Below are positions 5,633 through 6,452 of a stretch of 6,452 nucleotides of DNA, piece after piece. This DNA comes from Alphaproteobacteria bacterium. Its GTDB lineage: Bacteria > Pseudomonadota > Alphaproteobacteria > Caulobacterales > Maricaulaceae. A program made the translations under genes and the position numbers. How positions within the stretch are numbered: the first letter of the stretch is position 1; every line of letters begins with the position of its first letter. The stretch lies in NCBI GenBank assembly GCA_030428405.1, contig JAUIEH010000169.1, positions 1 through 6,452 on the forward strand, read 5' to 3'. The notes under the pieces are model-generated. The model did no database searches. It was not told the DNA's origin and saw only the letters and a program-made list of their open reading frames with translations.

Positions 5633-5643
5633 GATGACTCATC
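5633..5643. promoter_or_regulatory. Palindrome in the hydrolase-DUF805 gap
   Basis: GATGA-C-TCATC is a perfect 11-bp inverted repeat. It is the middle of three same-geometry palindromes in this intergenic region. Sequence-only observation. Confidence 0.25.
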
Positions 5644-5669
5644 GCCGGGCACGTTCAGCCGCGTCGCGA

Positions 5670-5680
5670 CTTGAATCAAG
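5670..5680. promoter_or_regulatory. Palindrome just after the hydrolase gene
   Basis: CTTGA-A-TCAAG is a perfect 11-bp inverted repeat 14 nt past the hydrolase stop. It lacks a T run, so it does not look like an intrinsic terminator. Confidence 0.25.
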
Positions 5681-5694
5681 GACGCACTGTCTGC

Positions 5695-6452
5695 TCAAGC
5701 GTCTTCGATAAACGTGATTTCCGGCATGTTTTCGCTTGCAAAAAACCGGCCGATTTCAGCGTCATCGACATCTTCCAGCCGCGCCGGGCGCCATTCTGGC
5801 TGATTGTCGCGATCGATCAGCACCGCGCGCACGCCTTCATAGAAATCGGGACCATCCAGGCAGCGCGCAGACAATGCCAGTTCGCGGCGCATCGCGTCCT
5901 CGAACGTCATGGAGGCGCCCTCTCTCAAGGCGCGCATGGTCAGCTTCATCGAGGTCGGCGACTTGGTCAGAAGAATGTCGCGCTGTTTGAGCGCCCAGTC
6001 AGAGCCGTTCTTTTCAAGCGCGGCCACAACGGCCTCGACGCTGTCGCCGGCGTATGTCGCATCGATGTCTGCGCGCGCCGCTTCGATCGGCGCAGGTCCG
6101 GGATCGCCGGCATATTCAGCGAGCAATGCGTCGACCGTTCCGCCATTTTCATCGACATGGGCGCGGGCGAGTTCGTTGATGAAGGCGTCTTGTCGTTCGG
6201 ACACGATGAAATGCGTCGCAGCGCCGATATGCAGGCAATCCGCCGCCTTCAGCCGCGCGCCGGTCAGGCCCATCCACATGCCCACTTCGCCCCCCAATCG
6301 CGGCAGGAAATGCGTGCCGCCGACATCGGGATAAAAGCCGATGCCGGTTTCAGGCATGGCGAGCAATGTTTTGTCGCCCGCCACGCGGTGGCCGCCATGC
6401 AGCGAGACGCCGACGCCGCCGCCCATGGTGACGCCGTCAATCATAGCGAGAT
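5695..6452 (-). CDS. 3-hydroxyisobutyryl-CoA hydrolase (crotonase superfamily), 5'-truncated by window edge
   Basis: Hydrolyses 3-hydroxyisobutyryl-CoA to 3-hydroxyisobutyrate plus CoA in valine catabolism. The frame stays open to the right edge and the two codons before the first internal ATG (6444) read Leu-Ala, giving LAMIDGVTMGGGVGVS, a mid-protein crotonase oxyanion-hole motif; this ATG is not the true start. About 251 residues are visible of a family length near 350, so about 100 N-terminal residues are outside. Next come HRVAGDKTLLAMPETGIGFY and PDVGGTHFLPRL, in which the Glu of PETG and the Asp of PDVGG are the expected catalytic residues and separate hydrolases from plain enoyl-CoA hydratases. 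The C-terminal extension with SPTSMKLTMRALREG, CLDGPDFYEGVRAVLIDRDN and W-R-P is also typical of the hydrolase. Its product is the substrate of MmsB two genes downstream. Confidence 0.93.
   Translation of the reverse strand, partial: LAMIDGVTMGGGVGVSLHGGHRVAGDKTLLAMPETGIGFYPDVGGTHFLPRLGGEVGMWMGLTGARLKAADCLHIGAATHFIVSERQDAFINELARAHVDENGGTVDALLAEYAGDPGPAPIEAARADIDATYAGDSVEAVVAALEKNGSDWALKQRDILLTKSPTSMKLTMRALREGASMTFEDAMRRELALSARCLDGPDFYEGVRAVLIDRDNQPEWRPARLEDVDDAEIGRFFASENMPEITFIEDA

Overview
The window looks like ordinary chromosomal DNA from a GC-rich alphaproteobacterium, most likely Hyphomicrobiales (Rhizobiales). Three things point there: a C4-pathway 5-aminolevulinate synthase (hemA), a MucR/Ros-type regulator, and a MarR regulator of the LdtR type. 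A methylotroph or methanotroph of the Beijerinckiaceae/Methylocystaceae kind would fit, but the sequence does not prove it. I see no mobile element, tRNA, rRNA, CRISPR array or defence system, and no clear novel multi-gene system. The noteworthy signals are small: regulatory palindromes, degenerate zinc ligands, overlapping 3' ends, and a domain fusion.

Layout. Positions 1-1065 (minus) hold glyA (serine hydroxymethyltransferase), running off the left edge. An AT-rich divergent control region (1066-1298) separates it from mucR (1299-1751, plus). A strong plus-strand terminator follows mucR but lies inside the 3' end of the convergent small gene at 1765-2019 (minus). That small gene overlaps hemA (2016-3230, minus) by ATGA, so the two form a translationally coupled pair. 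Upstream of hemA, and also on minus, are an ldtR-like MarR regulator (3364-3867), mmsB (3-hydroxyisobutyrate dehydrogenase, 4001-4900), a cold-shock-like/DUF805 membrane protein (4922-5563), and the 5'-truncated gene for 3-hydroxyisobutyryl-CoA hydrolase (5695 to the right edge).

How the genes work together. The hydrolase and MmsB catalyse consecutive steps of valine catabolism: 3-hydroxyisobutyryl-CoA to 3-hydroxyisobutyrate to methylmalonate semialdehyde. They are interrupted by the DUF805 gene, which is only 21 nt from mmsB and probably co-transcribed with it. hemA starts heme/tetrapyrrole synthesis from glycine and succinyl-CoA, and the coupled small protein may relate to it. glyA supplies glycine and one-carbon units. 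The two regulators appear to be single-gene units with their own control regions; a perfect 15-bp palindrome precedes ldtR.

Several long plus-strand frames (for example 19-1302 and 2316-3308) lie antisense to clear genes. They are artefacts of high-GC codon usage and were not annotated.
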